Below, in pieces: positions 52,362 through 60,134 of a stretch of DNA of 64,000 nt. The translations under genes were made by a program, and so were the position numbers. How positions within the stretch are numbered: position 1 is the stretch's first letter; every line of letters begins with the position of its first letter. Source of the DNA: an uncultured Alistipes sp. (lineage in GTDB: Bacteria > Bacteroidota > Bacteroidia > Bacteroidales > Rikenellaceae). The notes under the pieces were generated by a model, which saw only the letters and a list, made by a program, of their open reading frames with translations, was not told the DNA's origin and ran no database searches. The stretch covers positions 1 through 64,000 of the forward strand of contig CALBQR010000020.1 in assembly GCA_937899895.1 (NCBI GenBank). The letters run 5' to 3'.

Positions 52362-54578
52362 ATGGAGACTTCGGCTTTGGAGCAACGCTATGTGCGACTG
52401 CTCGAACTTGTACGAACGAACTTTTCGCCTACGACACAACAGCTTGTCGATGAGGCTCTTAAATATGCCGATGAGGCACTTGCCGAGGAGCGTCGCTATG
52501 ATGGCTCGCCGATGTTGGACCACGCGGTACGTACGGCCGAGATCGTCATTTCGGAGATCGGTCTGGGTCGCAATTCGACCGTTGCAACACTGTTGCACGA
52601 TGTTGTGCGCTTGGCGGCGAAGCGCGGTGCGGAGGATTTGGAGCGCGTAACGGGCGACATCCGCGCGAAATTTGGCGACTATGTTGCCGATATCACCCGC
52701 GCATTGGCAAATATTTCGGACGTTAAAACGAAGGTGGCCAAGGAGCAGGCCGAGAATTTCCGCGACCTGATTGTATCGTATTCGACCGACCCGCGTGTGA
52801 TTTTGATTAAGCTGGCTGACCGCCTCGAAGTGATGCGCTCGCTGGCGATCTTCCCTGCTGCGAAACACCATAAAAAGAGCTGGGAGAGCCTCAATATCTA
52901 TGCCCCGATTGCTCACAAATTGGGTCTTTACGCCATTAAGAGCGAGTTGGAAGATATCTCGTTGAGCTACCTCGAACCCGATGACTATCAGCATATTCTG
53001 TCGAAATTGGAGGAGACCTCGCAGGAGCGTCAGCAGTTGATTGCCCGCTTCTTGGAGCCGGTAATTCCGAAGCTCGACAAGATGGGCTACGAGTACCATA
53101 TCAAGAGTCGCACCAAGTCGATTTTCTCGATCTGGACCAAGATGCGCAAGAGCCACATCCCCTTCGAGGAGGTCTTCGATATCTTCGCGCTGCGCATCAT
53201 CGTCGATTGTCCGCGCGAGATTGAAAAGACGCTCTGCTGGAATATCTATTCGATCGTAACGGACTTCTATACACCCAATCCCGATCGTATGCGTGATTGG
53301 ATATCTATCCCGAAATCAAATGGTTACGAGTCGCTACATACGACCGTTGTAACCAAAGAGGGCCGCTGGGTCGAGGTGCAGATCCGTTCGCAACGTATGG
53401 ACGAGGTTGCCGAGCGCGGTATTGCTGCCCATTGGCGTTATAAGGGTGTCAATCAGGGCGCACAGACCAGCGAGCAGTGGTTAGGTCGTCTGCGCGAGTT
53501 GATGGAGACCACGACCCACTCGTTGGTGCAGCGTTTCGATGCCAAACCCGCTTCGGGCGAGATCTTTGTCTTCACGCCGAAGGGCGACCTGCGCAAGCTG
53601 CCCGAAGGGGCGACGGTGCTCGATTTCGCCTTCGATATCCACTCGAACGTGGGCTGTACCTGTTCGGGTGCGAAGATCAACCACCGCAACGTGTCGATCC
53701 GCGAGGTGCTGAAAAATGGCGACATCGTCGAGATTATGACGCAGAAGAATCAGACCCCGAAATCGGATTGGCTGAATGTGGTTACCACGACCAAAGCGCG
53801 TAACAAAATCCGCCAATTCCTGCGCGAGGAGCAGGCTCGACAGGCGCGTTTGGGGCGTGAGGAGTTGGAGCGCAAACTGAAAAATTGGAAGATGAATATC
53901 GCTATCGATGACGCGGTGGTATATCTCTGTAAGGCGTTGAAAATCCGTACGGGAACGGAACTTTACAACCGTATTCTGAATGAGAAAATCGATTTCGCAC
54001 AGATCAAGGAGATCATCTCGCGTCATCTCAACGGCGAGGTCGATGAGCAGCGTCGCTCGACGGCTGCTGCGCTTGATGCCGCCAAGCTCGATGCGCCGAA
54101 GATCTACAACACCTCTCTGTCGGGCGATGCGTTGGTCATTGACGATCGGATCAATAAGATCGACTATAAGTTGGCAAAGTGTTGCAACCCGATTATGGGC
54201 GACGATATTTTCGGCTTTGTAACGATCAATTCGGGCATCACGATCCACCGCCACGATTGCCCCAATGCGGCTCGCCTGCGCGAGAATTATCCCTACCGCA
54301 TTATGGAGGCACGTTGGCGCGAGCAGGTGCAGGGCGGAGCGTTCCGCGCGTCGATTAAGATCGTGGCCGACGACACGACGGGTATGGTCAATCGTATTAC
54401 GGAGGTTGTAAATCGCGATCTGAAACTCAATATTCGTTCGATGAATCTCTCGTCGAGTGGCGGTACGCTGTCGGGTATGATCAATGTCGAGGTGCCGAGT
54501 ACGAATGTGGTTGATATGCTGATCCACAGCATTTTGCGTATCCGCGGAGTGCAACGCGCTTATCGCGTGAATAACTAA
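52362..54578 (+). CDS. RelA/SpoT-homologue (p)ppGpp synthetase
   Basis: 738 aa with the long RSH layout: HD domain, synthetase, TGS (GEIFVFTPKGDLRKLPEGATVLDFAF), helical and zinc-finger-like parts (KCCNPIMGDDIFGF) and C-terminal ACT. In the hydrolase domain the usual HDxxED is HDVVRLAAK, so the acidic pair is missing and hydrolysis is doubtful. The synthetase loop has R309-M-R-D, closer to the RxKD of bifunctional enzymes than the ExDD of RelA, with IPKSNGYESLHT after it. Probably synthesises alarmone; another enzyme would be needed to remove it. Confidence 0.92.
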   Translation: METSALEQRYVRLLELVRTNFSPTTQQLVDEALKYADEALAEERRYDGSPMLDHAVRTAEIVISEIGLGRNSTVATLLHDVVRLAAKRGAEDLERVTGDIRAKFGDYVADITRALANISDVKTKVAKEQAENFRDLIVSYSTDPRVILIKLADRLEVMRSLAIFPAAKHHKKSWESLNIYAPIAHKLGLYAIKSELEDISLSYLEPDDYQHILSKLEETSQERQQLIARFLEPVIPKLDKMGYEYHIKSRTKSIFSIWTKMRKSHIPFEEVFDIFALRIIVDCPREIEKTLCWNIYSIVTDFYTPNPDRMRDWISIPKSNGYESLHTTVVTKEGRWVEVQIRSQRMDEVAERGIAAHWRYKGVNQGAQTSEQWLGRLRELMETTTHSLVQRFDAKPASGEIFVFTPKGDLRKLPEGATVLDFAFDIHSNVGCTCSGAKINHRNVSIREVLKNGDIVEIMTQKNQTPKSDWLNVVTTTKARNKIRQFLREEQARQARLGREELERKLKNWKMNIAIDDAVVYLCKALKIRTGTELYNRILNEKIDFAQIKEIISRHLNGEVDEQRRSTAAALDAAKLDAPKIYNTSLSGDALVIDDRINKIDYKLAKCCNPIMGDDIFGFVTINSGITIHRHDCPNAARLRENYPYRIMEARWREQVQGGAFRASIKIVADDTTGMVNRITEVVNRDLKLNIRSMNLSSSGGTLSGMINVEVPSTNVVDMLIHSILRIRGVQRAYRVNN

Positions 54579-54602
54579 ATAAGGGAAACTCCTAAAAGCA
54601 AC

Positions 54603-54634
54603 ACACCCCGAAACAATCGCTGTTTCGGGGTGTA
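54603..54634. terminator. Terminator between the RSH gene and tRNA-Thr
   Basis: ACACCCCGAAACA pairs perfectly with TGTTTCGGGGTGT around ATCGC; usable in both directions. Confidence 0.88.
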
Positions 54635-54640
54635 TTGTTG

Positions 54641-54713
54641 AGCCGCAAACGAGACTTGAACTCGTGACCTCTTCATTACGAGTGAAACGCTCTACCAACT
54701 GAGCTATTGCGGC
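54641..54713 (-). tRNA. tRNA-Thr (anticodon CGT)
   Basis: Minus strand: acceptor arms GCCGCAA (54713-54707) and TTGCGGC, D-arm GCTCAGTTGGTAGAGC, anticodon loop CTCGTAA between TTTCA and TGAAG (one G-T pair), T-arm ACGAGTTCAAGTCTCGT. Discriminator T at 54641; CCA not encoded, unlike the tRNA-Leu here. It borders the accessory stretch. Confidence 0.95.
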
Positions 54714-54745
54714 ATCACTTCAAAGGTCTTGATCCTTTTGCGGTG

Positions 54746-54777
54746 CAAATATCCGAAAAATTTTTCGAATATTCCAA
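54746..54777 (-). promoter_or_regulatory. Promoter of tRNA-Thr
   Basis: Minus strand: TTG at 54777-54775, 21-base spacer, GATATTTG at 54753-54746 (one base from TAnnTTTG). The spacer contains a CGAAAAATTTTTCG palindrome. Confidence 0.62.
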
Positions 54778-54795
54778 CTTTCAAACCAAATTATA

Positions 54796-55104
54796 TCATT
54801 TTATCGCAAATTTTGTCTGCTCTACGACCTCGCCGTCGGCATTAACGACCGCACGAACGCTACCCAAATGGTCGGTGATAAAGTAGCGCACCTCATAGCC
54901 CGAATCGGTTTTGTAGGTACGACCACCTGCCGACGCAACGCTTTCGAGAGATGCGATCTCGCCATCTTCCACATTATATACAAACGGACCGACATAATAC
55001 TTTCCGTTGCCGTTTGAATCGACAACAGCTCTCTTAACACTATCGGCCGAATATGTATATCTGCTGATCATATTCCCGTCATTATCCCGAATTTCGCTCG
55101 GCAA
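54796..55104 (-). pseudogene. Fragment of an Rhs (YD-repeat) protein core
   Basis: About 103 codons with the Rhs core signature: LPSEIRDNDGN, RYTYSADSVKRAV and RYFITDHLGSVRAVVNADGE. An in-frame stop lies upstream within the repeat, no start context is evident (TTG at 55104 would be first), and the frame stops after VVEQTKFAIK where full-length relatives continue to YPFG and a variable tip. It is a remnant of the C-terminal part of a polymorphic toxin or secreted Rhs protein. Confidence 0.82.
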
Positions 55105-55196
55105 GTTAAGAAAATGATAAAATCTATAATATATCTCATATTATGAAAGGTCTGCTGTTTGAAAGCAAAATGCTCATGCTAGCATCTACGATACGG
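55069..55196 (-). repeat. Rhs-associated repeat, copy A
   Basis: On the minus strand the repeat begins with an ORF tail (NAPYRRC, stop), continues through an AT spacer (CATAATATGAGATATA) and ends with the Rhs entry LPSEIRDNDGNM. Copy C shares all of this; copy B only the first two parts. Confidence 0.8.
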
Positions 55197-55271
55197 GGCA
55201 TTTGGGCCAATTGTTGTAAAACGTTTAGATGAGTCTATCTAAAACTGTTAGATATATCCATACATTTGATT

Positions 55272-55760
55272 TTAAGGACACGGAGTAAAAGGGTTTGGGC
55301 ATTGCATATCTGGCGCTATCCAACCATATACTTTTTCTCTATGTTTATTATCTAAACATACATATAACCAACCGTTGCAGATATCGTATATAGTTACGGT
55401 ATGCTCTTGTGTCGTTTTATATACAACTTCAGAATTATAGTCGGCTTTACTATACAAATGTAGAGTTCTCCCATCATAGTTACGTGTATTAACAGCCACA
55501 CTTCCCTTTTCTACATAAGTGATCTCATCATTAACCACAATAGCGATATAGTTTTCATTAGCATATCGTAATTGTACAATGGTGCCAACATCACCCTCTT
55601 CTTTTAGTGGATATATGGCATATCGCACTTCTTTCAAATTCATATTGTCGTAACATTTGACAGGATTGCCTTTAGGGTGAACTGTAAACGCGAAACTTTG
55701 ATTATTTTGCGCGGATGCTTCCACAAATACAAATGTGATAAGTAATAATAAATATCTCAT
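55272..55760 (-). CDS. Secreted protein with SH3-like C-terminal part
   Basis: 162 aa. Signal peptide MRYLLLLITFVFVEASAQ. C-terminal half (LHLYSKADYNSEVVYKT, TVTIYDICNGWLYVCL, KVYGWIAPDMQCPNPFTPCP) resembles bacterial SH3 domains. AT-rich, unlike the chromosome around it. In this array of Rhs pieces it may be an immunity protein acting in the periplasm, which is inference only. Confidence 0.6.
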   Translation of the reverse strand: MRYLLLLITFVFVEASAQNNQSFAFTVHPKGNPVKCYDNMNLKEVRYAIYPLKEEGDVGTIVQLRYANENYIAIVVNDEITYVEKGSVAVNTRNYDGRTLHLYSKADYNSEVVYKTTQEHTVTIYDICNGWLYVCLDNKHREKVYGWIAPDMQCPNPFTPCP

Positions 55761-55823
55761 ACTATTTTCGATTTAATATATTCCTATATTGAATTTCATA
55801 GTAAATTGAGTGGTTTAATACGG

Positions 55824-56558
55824 TTACTCGTCAAATAGCAGCCTATAACCAAATTCATAGCCGGTTGCTCTCTCTCTTTCGTATGTGTAACACACTTCAC
55901 CCAAAAGCTTTTTTTTAAGGTCATCAGAAACAAAGATGCTGCGACACAAGTGTATTACCTGCAAATCACGATATTTTGCTGGTAGCGTAATCTGCACTGG
56001 ATGATAATCAATCTTGTTTGAATTGGCCCACTCTTCATAACTATCGAACCTTATCATACAACTCTCGTCGTAATTGTAAAATAGGCTCTTCTCATATACT
56101 CTCTCCGTCCAAACGATCATAGGTGATATCAGCAGATAAAATTCGTCATCGAGTTTTTCTCCTTTTCTGTAGATTGTGATCTTCTTGAAACAATACTCTT
56201 GTCTTGTTGGCGGGAACTGATCGAAAATATCTTTAATGCGCTTTCGCACAACAGCTTTCGCGCCAGAATAACTATCAGCACCCATCTGCATAAAATCGAG
56301 GATTGTCTTTCGGTTATCAAGTACATTACCCTCTAATTCATCAGGCCATAATGAATATGTATAATCTCTAACTTTCTCAAAATCATAGCCATTCTTCTCG
56401 ATGTACTCCTCGACTAATGTAGCTATTTCGTACACCTTATCACGTAAGGGTTTAGTAAACACAATTGACGTAGGGGAATTAGCTATCGGTGTGCCATTTT
56501 TAGTATAACACGAAGCATAAGAGAATTCTAACTCTCGGTGCACTGTCAATTTTTTCAT
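55824..56558 (-). CDS. Hypothetical protein in the Rhs cassette array
   Basis: 244 aa, soluble, without signal peptide. Mixed composition, many aromatics, segments such as DKVYEIATLVEEYIEKNGYDF and KRIKDIFDQFPPTRQEY. I recognise no family. Lies between repeat copies B and A and upstream of the SH3-like gene. Position suggests an orphan immunity gene; a cargo protein unrelated to toxins is equally possible. Confidence 0.55.
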   Translation of the reverse strand: MKKLTVHRELEFSYASCYTKNGTPIANSPTSIVFTKPLRDKVYEIATLVEEYIEKNGYDFEKVRDYTYSLWPDELEGNVLDNRKTILDFMQMGADSYSGAKAVVRKRIKDIFDQFPPTRQEYCFKKITIYRKGEKLDDEFYLLISPMIVWTERVYEKSLFYNYDESCMIRFDSYEEWANSNKIDYHPVQITLPAKYRDLQVIHLCRSIFVSDDLKKKLLGEVCYTYERERATGYEFGYRLLFDE

Positions 56559-56582
56559 ATTACTTTGGTTATTTTAGTAATG

Positions 56583-56659
56583 TATTATATCATATTATGA
56601 AAGGCTTACCGATTGAAAGTAAAATGCTCATTCTAACATCTACGATACGGATCGCGCGG
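56583..56659 (-). repeat. Rhs-associated repeat, copy B (partial)
   Basis: Minus strand: tail NPRDPYRRC, stop, then the AT spacer CATAATATGATATAA. The Rhs entry part is missing; the sequence passes into the leader of the 244-aa gene. Confidence 0.78.
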
Positions 56660-56707
56660 ATTTCTTTTCGCAAAAACACGAAATAATTAGCTAATAATCA
56701 ACACCAA

Positions 56708-57298
56708 CTATGTGGGATCTTCAACCCAAATTGGGAACAGGTACTCTGCAACCTCCTTGTGGTTTTGTTGGATGGCTATCGCCAAAGGGATATTCCCTTT
56801 TGAGGTGGACCGATTCGGATCAGCACCTGCTGTGATCAGCCTTTTAACCAAATCCAAATCTCCAACAAAACTTGCTACGTGTAAAGGCGCGCTGTTTTCA
56901 TTGTCGGCTATCATTACATCAGCACCCGCCTCTATCAGATATTCTGCAATGTCGAATTGCTTCAATATTATACTCCAGAATAGAGCCGTTGTTCCATAAT
57001 TGTCTGTTTGATCTATCTGATCGGGAGCTATTGATAGAACTTTCTTAACTCGCTCCAATGACTGAGAGAAGATCGCGCTTATCAATAGGTTTTCGCCACA
57101 ATCATTGCGCGCTGAACAATCGGCTCCGCGTTCAATCAGTTCAAGGCAACAATCGTTGTCCTCAACCTCGCCAATTGCATATAGCAATAATGTGTCATTA
57201 TCACTCGACACAATGCGAAAGTTTAGGTCAACTCCGTTTTTCCACAATTCGGACAAATCGCCCGAATGCAGAATGTTAATAATTTCATCTTCTGTCAT
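56708..57298 (-). CDS. Ankyrin-repeat protein
   Basis: 196 aa from ATG 57298 (MTEDEIINILHSG). Four or five ankyrin units: NDTLLLYAIGEVEDNDCCLELIERGADCSARNDCGENLLISAIF, then DNYGTTALFWSIILKQFDIAEYLIEAGADVMIADNENSAPLHVASFVGDLDLVKRLITAGADPNRS, each in segments with the usual GADxxxx turn. The frame continues upstream into the Rhs entry LPCEIRDNDGN of copy C. Ankyrin proteins often act as immunity factors beside polymorphic toxins; no intact toxin is present. Confidence 0.8.
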   Translation of the reverse strand: MTEDEIINILHSGDLSELWKNGVDLNFRIVSSDNDTLLLYAIGEVEDNDCCLELIERGADCSARNDCGENLLISAIFSQSLERVKKVLSIAPDQIDQTDNYGTTALFWSIILKQFDIAEYLIEAGADVMIADNENSAPLHVASFVGDLDLVKRLITAGADPNRSTSKGNIPLAIAIQQNHKEVAEYLFPIWVEDPT

Positions 57299-57420
57299 AT
57301 TCCCATCATTATCCCGAATTTCACACGGCAAGTTAAGTTAATAGTATATCTCATATTATGAATGGTTTCCCGTTTGAAAGTAAAATGCTCGCGCTAATAT
57401 CTACGATACGGATCGCGCGG
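57295..57420 (-). repeat. Rhs-associated repeat, copy C
   Basis: Minus strand: tail NNPRDPYRRY, stop, AT spacer (CATAATATGAGATATAC), Rhs entry LPCEIRDNDGN. Similarity with copy A stops immediately after the codons DGNM, where the ankyrin gene begins. Confidence 0.8.
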
Positions 57421-57437
57421 GTTGTTGAGTTGCAAAA

Positions 57438-57752
57438 TTAAGCATAAATCTCAATAAAAGTTATAATAGCATATGATAATAGGAACAAAAATAGTATGAC
57501 AGCACGTTTCCACTCTCTTGCCAAGAATGACACAAAAATAGCAAACAGAAAATATAAAATATTTAGTACACACCAAAAGACATACACGCCAAGGCTCTTA
57601 TAATACCAAAACATTTCATGTCCAAAATGATATGATTCAGTATCTATTGCTGCAGATACTATTTCACGCACATCTAGTAATATGCTTGCTAAACATATCG
57701 TTATCAATAGATAGTGTATTATTTTGCTTAATTTTATCTTCTTGCTCTTCAT
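57438..57752 (-). CDS. Small membrane protein in the cassette array
   Basis: 104 aa with three predicted helices: IIHYLLITICLASILLDV, SLGVYVFWCVLNILYFLFAIFVSFL and AVILFLFLLSYAIITFIEI. Charged N-terminus (MKSKKIKLSK). AT-rich. No known family. Three-helix immunity proteins against membrane-active toxins exist, so immunity is possible. Stop at 57438, 18 bases before repeat copy C. Confidence 0.6.
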   Translation of the reverse strand: MKSKKIKLSKIIHYLLITICLASILLDVREIVSAAIDTESYHFGHEMFWYYKSLGVYVFWCVLNILYFLFAIFVSFLAREWKRAVILFLFLLSYAIITFIEIYA

Positions 57753-57806
57753 ATTTTACTCTTAAACGAGTCGATGAAATTTCCCACGTCGGCACATATT
57801 GGCGAA

Positions 57807-57953
57807 TTAATCAAAAAGTACCTTTGTGGAATTATACTCAATGACTTCGGTGGCAATCCACGTACTATCGATTTGTGTAAAGAATATCAGTAAGTCGGGA
57901 CGCTCTTTCGTCGGGATAGTCGTTTTACTTTCAACTACGTTCAGGTGAGATAT
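57807..57953 (-). pseudogene. Open stretch without start, in frame after the lipoprotein gene
   Basis: 48 codons in frame after the stop of the next gene upstream (57954), reading VESKTTIPTKERPDLLIFF and TQIDSTWIATEVIEYNSTKVLFD, then stop. The content looks coding, but there is no start codon. Either a remnant or the former C-terminus of the lipoprotein before a nonsense mutation. Confidence 0.4.
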
Positions 57954-58397
57954 TTACTGTTTCTTTGGCACGAGTTCATATCTATCGTATGGCTTAACAA
58001 CCATAAATATATGTTCCGAGATTGCTTCTCTTTCAGGTAGGTGCCAATTGCAATGCTTGCGACACATATCTACATCATATACAACCTCATCGCCACGCAC
58101 TAAGATTAACCTATATTGGTCATCTCCCAACCAACTATTATTATACGGAAGATGTATCTTTTCTGCTATTATTTCGGGCGGTGTTATGCCTGAAAAGAAA
58201 TATAATATATCATACTTTACCCCCAGAATTTTAGACATATCAATGTAGCAAGTGTCGACAAACTCATAGTTAGTATTATTATCAAGATATCTTGAAATAG
58301 TATGAGCCTCTTTATATCCCCTATAATCGCTACACGAAGTCAATAAGCAAGTTACTGAAAACGCTAATATTGATAATACCCTAAAAAAAATCTTCAT
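57954..58397 (-). CDS. Small lipoprotein in the cassette array
   Basis: 147 aa. Lipoprotein signal MKIFFRVLSILAFSVTCLLTSC with Cys at about residue 22, then SDYRGYKEAHTISRYLDN. Mature part contains DTCYIDMSKILGVKYDILYFFSG and ILVRGDEVVYDVDMCRKHC. Not recognised. It directly follows a toxin-tail-like fragment (58404-58508), an order typical of toxin then immunity gene; that role is an inference. Confidence 0.62.
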   Translation of the reverse strand: MKIFFRVLSILAFSVTCLLTSCSDYRGYKEAHTISRYLDNNTNYEFVDTCYIDMSKILGVKYDILYFFSGITPPEIIAEKIHLPYNNSWLGDDQYRLILVRGDEVVYDVDMCRKHCNWHLPEREAISEHIFMVVKPYDRYELVPKKQ

Positions 58398-58403
58398 TTC
58401 TTA

Positions 58404-58508
58404 TTATTTTTTATTTAATCCGTTATTGCCTTTCTTTTGGATTTCTGCCAAAGCCTTTTTGTATTGAGATTCGCTTAATTTAGTCCTTTCGTAGGATTTG
58501 TTACAGCG
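58404..58508 (-). pseudogene. C-terminal remnant, probably of an Rhs toxin tip
   Basis: 34 codons after an in-frame TGA: CNKSYERTKLSESQYKKALA then EIQKKGNNGLNKK and stop. Lys-rich and hydrophilic, like the end of a nuclease-type toxin domain. No upstream coding part survives. Its stop is 6 bases before the lipoprotein gene start. Confidence 0.45.
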
Positions 58509-58709
58509 TCAAAAAAACTTACCCCATTTCAGATTATGTGATATATGATATTATTCTCATTGCCGAATCAACCGTTAATTCGCAACATCGGGTTGTAAAA
58601 TTACGAAAATCGAATCACAATTACAACGTTTCGGGGCGATTCTGACGCAAAAGAGTGAACAATCTCCGATTTTCTTCGTATATTCGCGTAAAATTAACTA
58701 ACCCCGATT
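58509..58709. other. Gap before cstA
   Basis: No gene. AT-rich to about 58620, then normal composition. TATATTCG at 58678-58685 could be a degraded -7 element for cstA. Confidence 0.4.
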
Positions 58710-60134
58710 ATGATTACTTTTATCGTCTGTTTCGTTCTGTTGGTGGCTGCCTACTTCGTCTATGGTTGCTATCTCGAACGTCTGGTCGGCGCTGAGGCCG
58801 GCAAACCCGTTCCCTCGCAAACTCGCTTCGACGGCGTCGATTATATGCCCCTGCCGAAGTGGAAAACGTTCCTCATTCAGCTGCTTAACATCGCTGGCTT
58901 GGGCCCCATTTTCGGTGCCGTGCTCGGTGCGCTGTACGGTCCCGTAGCATTCATCTGGATCACGGCGGGCGGTATTCTGTTTGGTGCGATGCACGACTTT
59001 TTGGGCGGTTGGATCTCGCTCGAAAACGACGGTCAGAGCCTGCCCGAAATCATCGGCAAGTACCTCGGCACGGGCGTCAAGCAGGTGATGCGCGTGTTCA
59101 CCGTCTGCCTGATGGTGCTGGTGGGCGCGGTCTTTCTGCTCGGCCCGGCGGGTCTGCTGGCAGGGATGACTCCGTCGATTTCGGTGCAGTGGTGGACTGC
59201 TATCATCTTGATTTACTATATTTTGGCGACGCTGTTGCCCGTCGATAAGATCATCGGACGCGTCTATCCGTTGTTCGGCGCGGCGTTGATCTTTATGGCG
59301 GTCGGACTGCTGGGCGTGTTGCTCGTGGGCGACTACACGATTCCCGAACTGACCTCGCTGCGTAACTTCAAAGCCGACGCGGCCGACTTCCCCATCGTGC
59401 CGACGCTCTTTATTACGATTGCGTGCGGTGCGATTTCGGGTTTCCACGCTACGCAGTCGCCGCTGATGGCACGCTGCCTGACCGATCAGAAGCAGTGCCG
59501 CCCCGTATTCTTCGGTGCGATGATCTCGGAGAGCCTGATTGCGCTTGTGTGGGCTGCGATTGCAATGGCATTCTTCGGTGGCGTCGAGGCGTTGGGTGTG
59601 GCGTTGGCCGAGCACGGCAATAACGCTTCGTGGGCAGTTAAGCTGATTGCCGATACGACGCTGGGTCGTGTGGGTGGTATCCTGGCGGTGTTGGGCGTGA
59701 TTGCTGCGCCGATTACGAGTGGCGACACGGCGTTCCGCAGCGCACGACTGATCGTAGCCGACTTCCTCCACATCGAGCAGAAGAGCCTGCTGAAACGACT
59801 TTACATCTCGATCCCGCTGTTCATCGTCGGCTTCATCATCACGCTGGTCGATTTCGACGTGGTGTGGCGCTACTTCGCGTGGTTCAACCAGACGTTAGCT
59901 GTCTTTACGCTTTGGGCTGTTACGGTCTATCTGGTTCAGCGCAAGAAGAACTATTGGGTTTCGATGCTACCCGCCGTTGTGATGACCTTTGTGTGTGGTA
60001 CTTATCTCTTCCTCGGAAAGGAGATGTTCCACCTCGGCCATACGTTGAGCTACGTGCTTGGAGGCGTGATTACCCTCGCAGTTTTAATCGCATTCATAAT
60101 CTGGAAACGACGCAATGATACGCCCACAGCTTAG
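58710..60134 (+). CDS. cstA: Carbon starvation protein A, short form
   Basis: Inner-membrane transporter of the CstA family; in E. coli relatives it takes up peptides or pyruvate. 474 aa with about 13 helices; family blocks include GPIFGAVLGALYGPVAFIWI, GAMHDFLGGWISLENDGQSLPEII, ISGFHATQSPLMARCL and SGDTAFRSARLIVADFL. Shorter than the 700-aa proteobacterial form, as in many Bacteroidetes. The next gene starts within its last 20 bases. Confidence 0.93.
   Translation: MITFIVCFVLLVAAYFVYGCYLERLVGAEAGKPVPSQTRFDGVDYMPLPKWKTFLIQLLNIAGLGPIFGAVLGALYGPVAFIWITAGGILFGAMHDFLGGWISLENDGQSLPEIIGKYLGTGVKQVMRVFTVCLMVLVGAVFLLGPAGLLAGMTPSISVQWWTAIILIYYILATLLPVDKIIGRVYPLFGAALIFMAVGLLGVLLVGDYTIPELTSLRNFKADAADFPIVPTLFITIACGAISGFHATQSPLMARCLTDQKQCRPVFFGAMISESLIALVWAAIAMAFFGGVEALGVALAEHGNNASWAVKLIADTTLGRVGGILAVLGVIAAPITSGDTAFRSARLIVADFLHIEQKSLLKRLYISIPLFIVGFIITLVDFDVVWRYFAWFNQTLAVFTLWAVTVYLVQRKKNYWVSMLPAVVMTFVCGTYLFLGKEMFHLGHTLSYVLGGVITLAVLIAFIIWKRRNDTPTA

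Noticed and set aside
57632..57844. 70-codon plus-strand frame in the cassette array
   Set aside because: Mostly antisense to the three-helix membrane protein gene; no start context or coding signal.
54746..58509. Integrative element with integrase and attachment sites
   Set aside because: No integrase, transposase or duplicated tRNA end can be seen; the stretch is better explained by rhs rearrangement.
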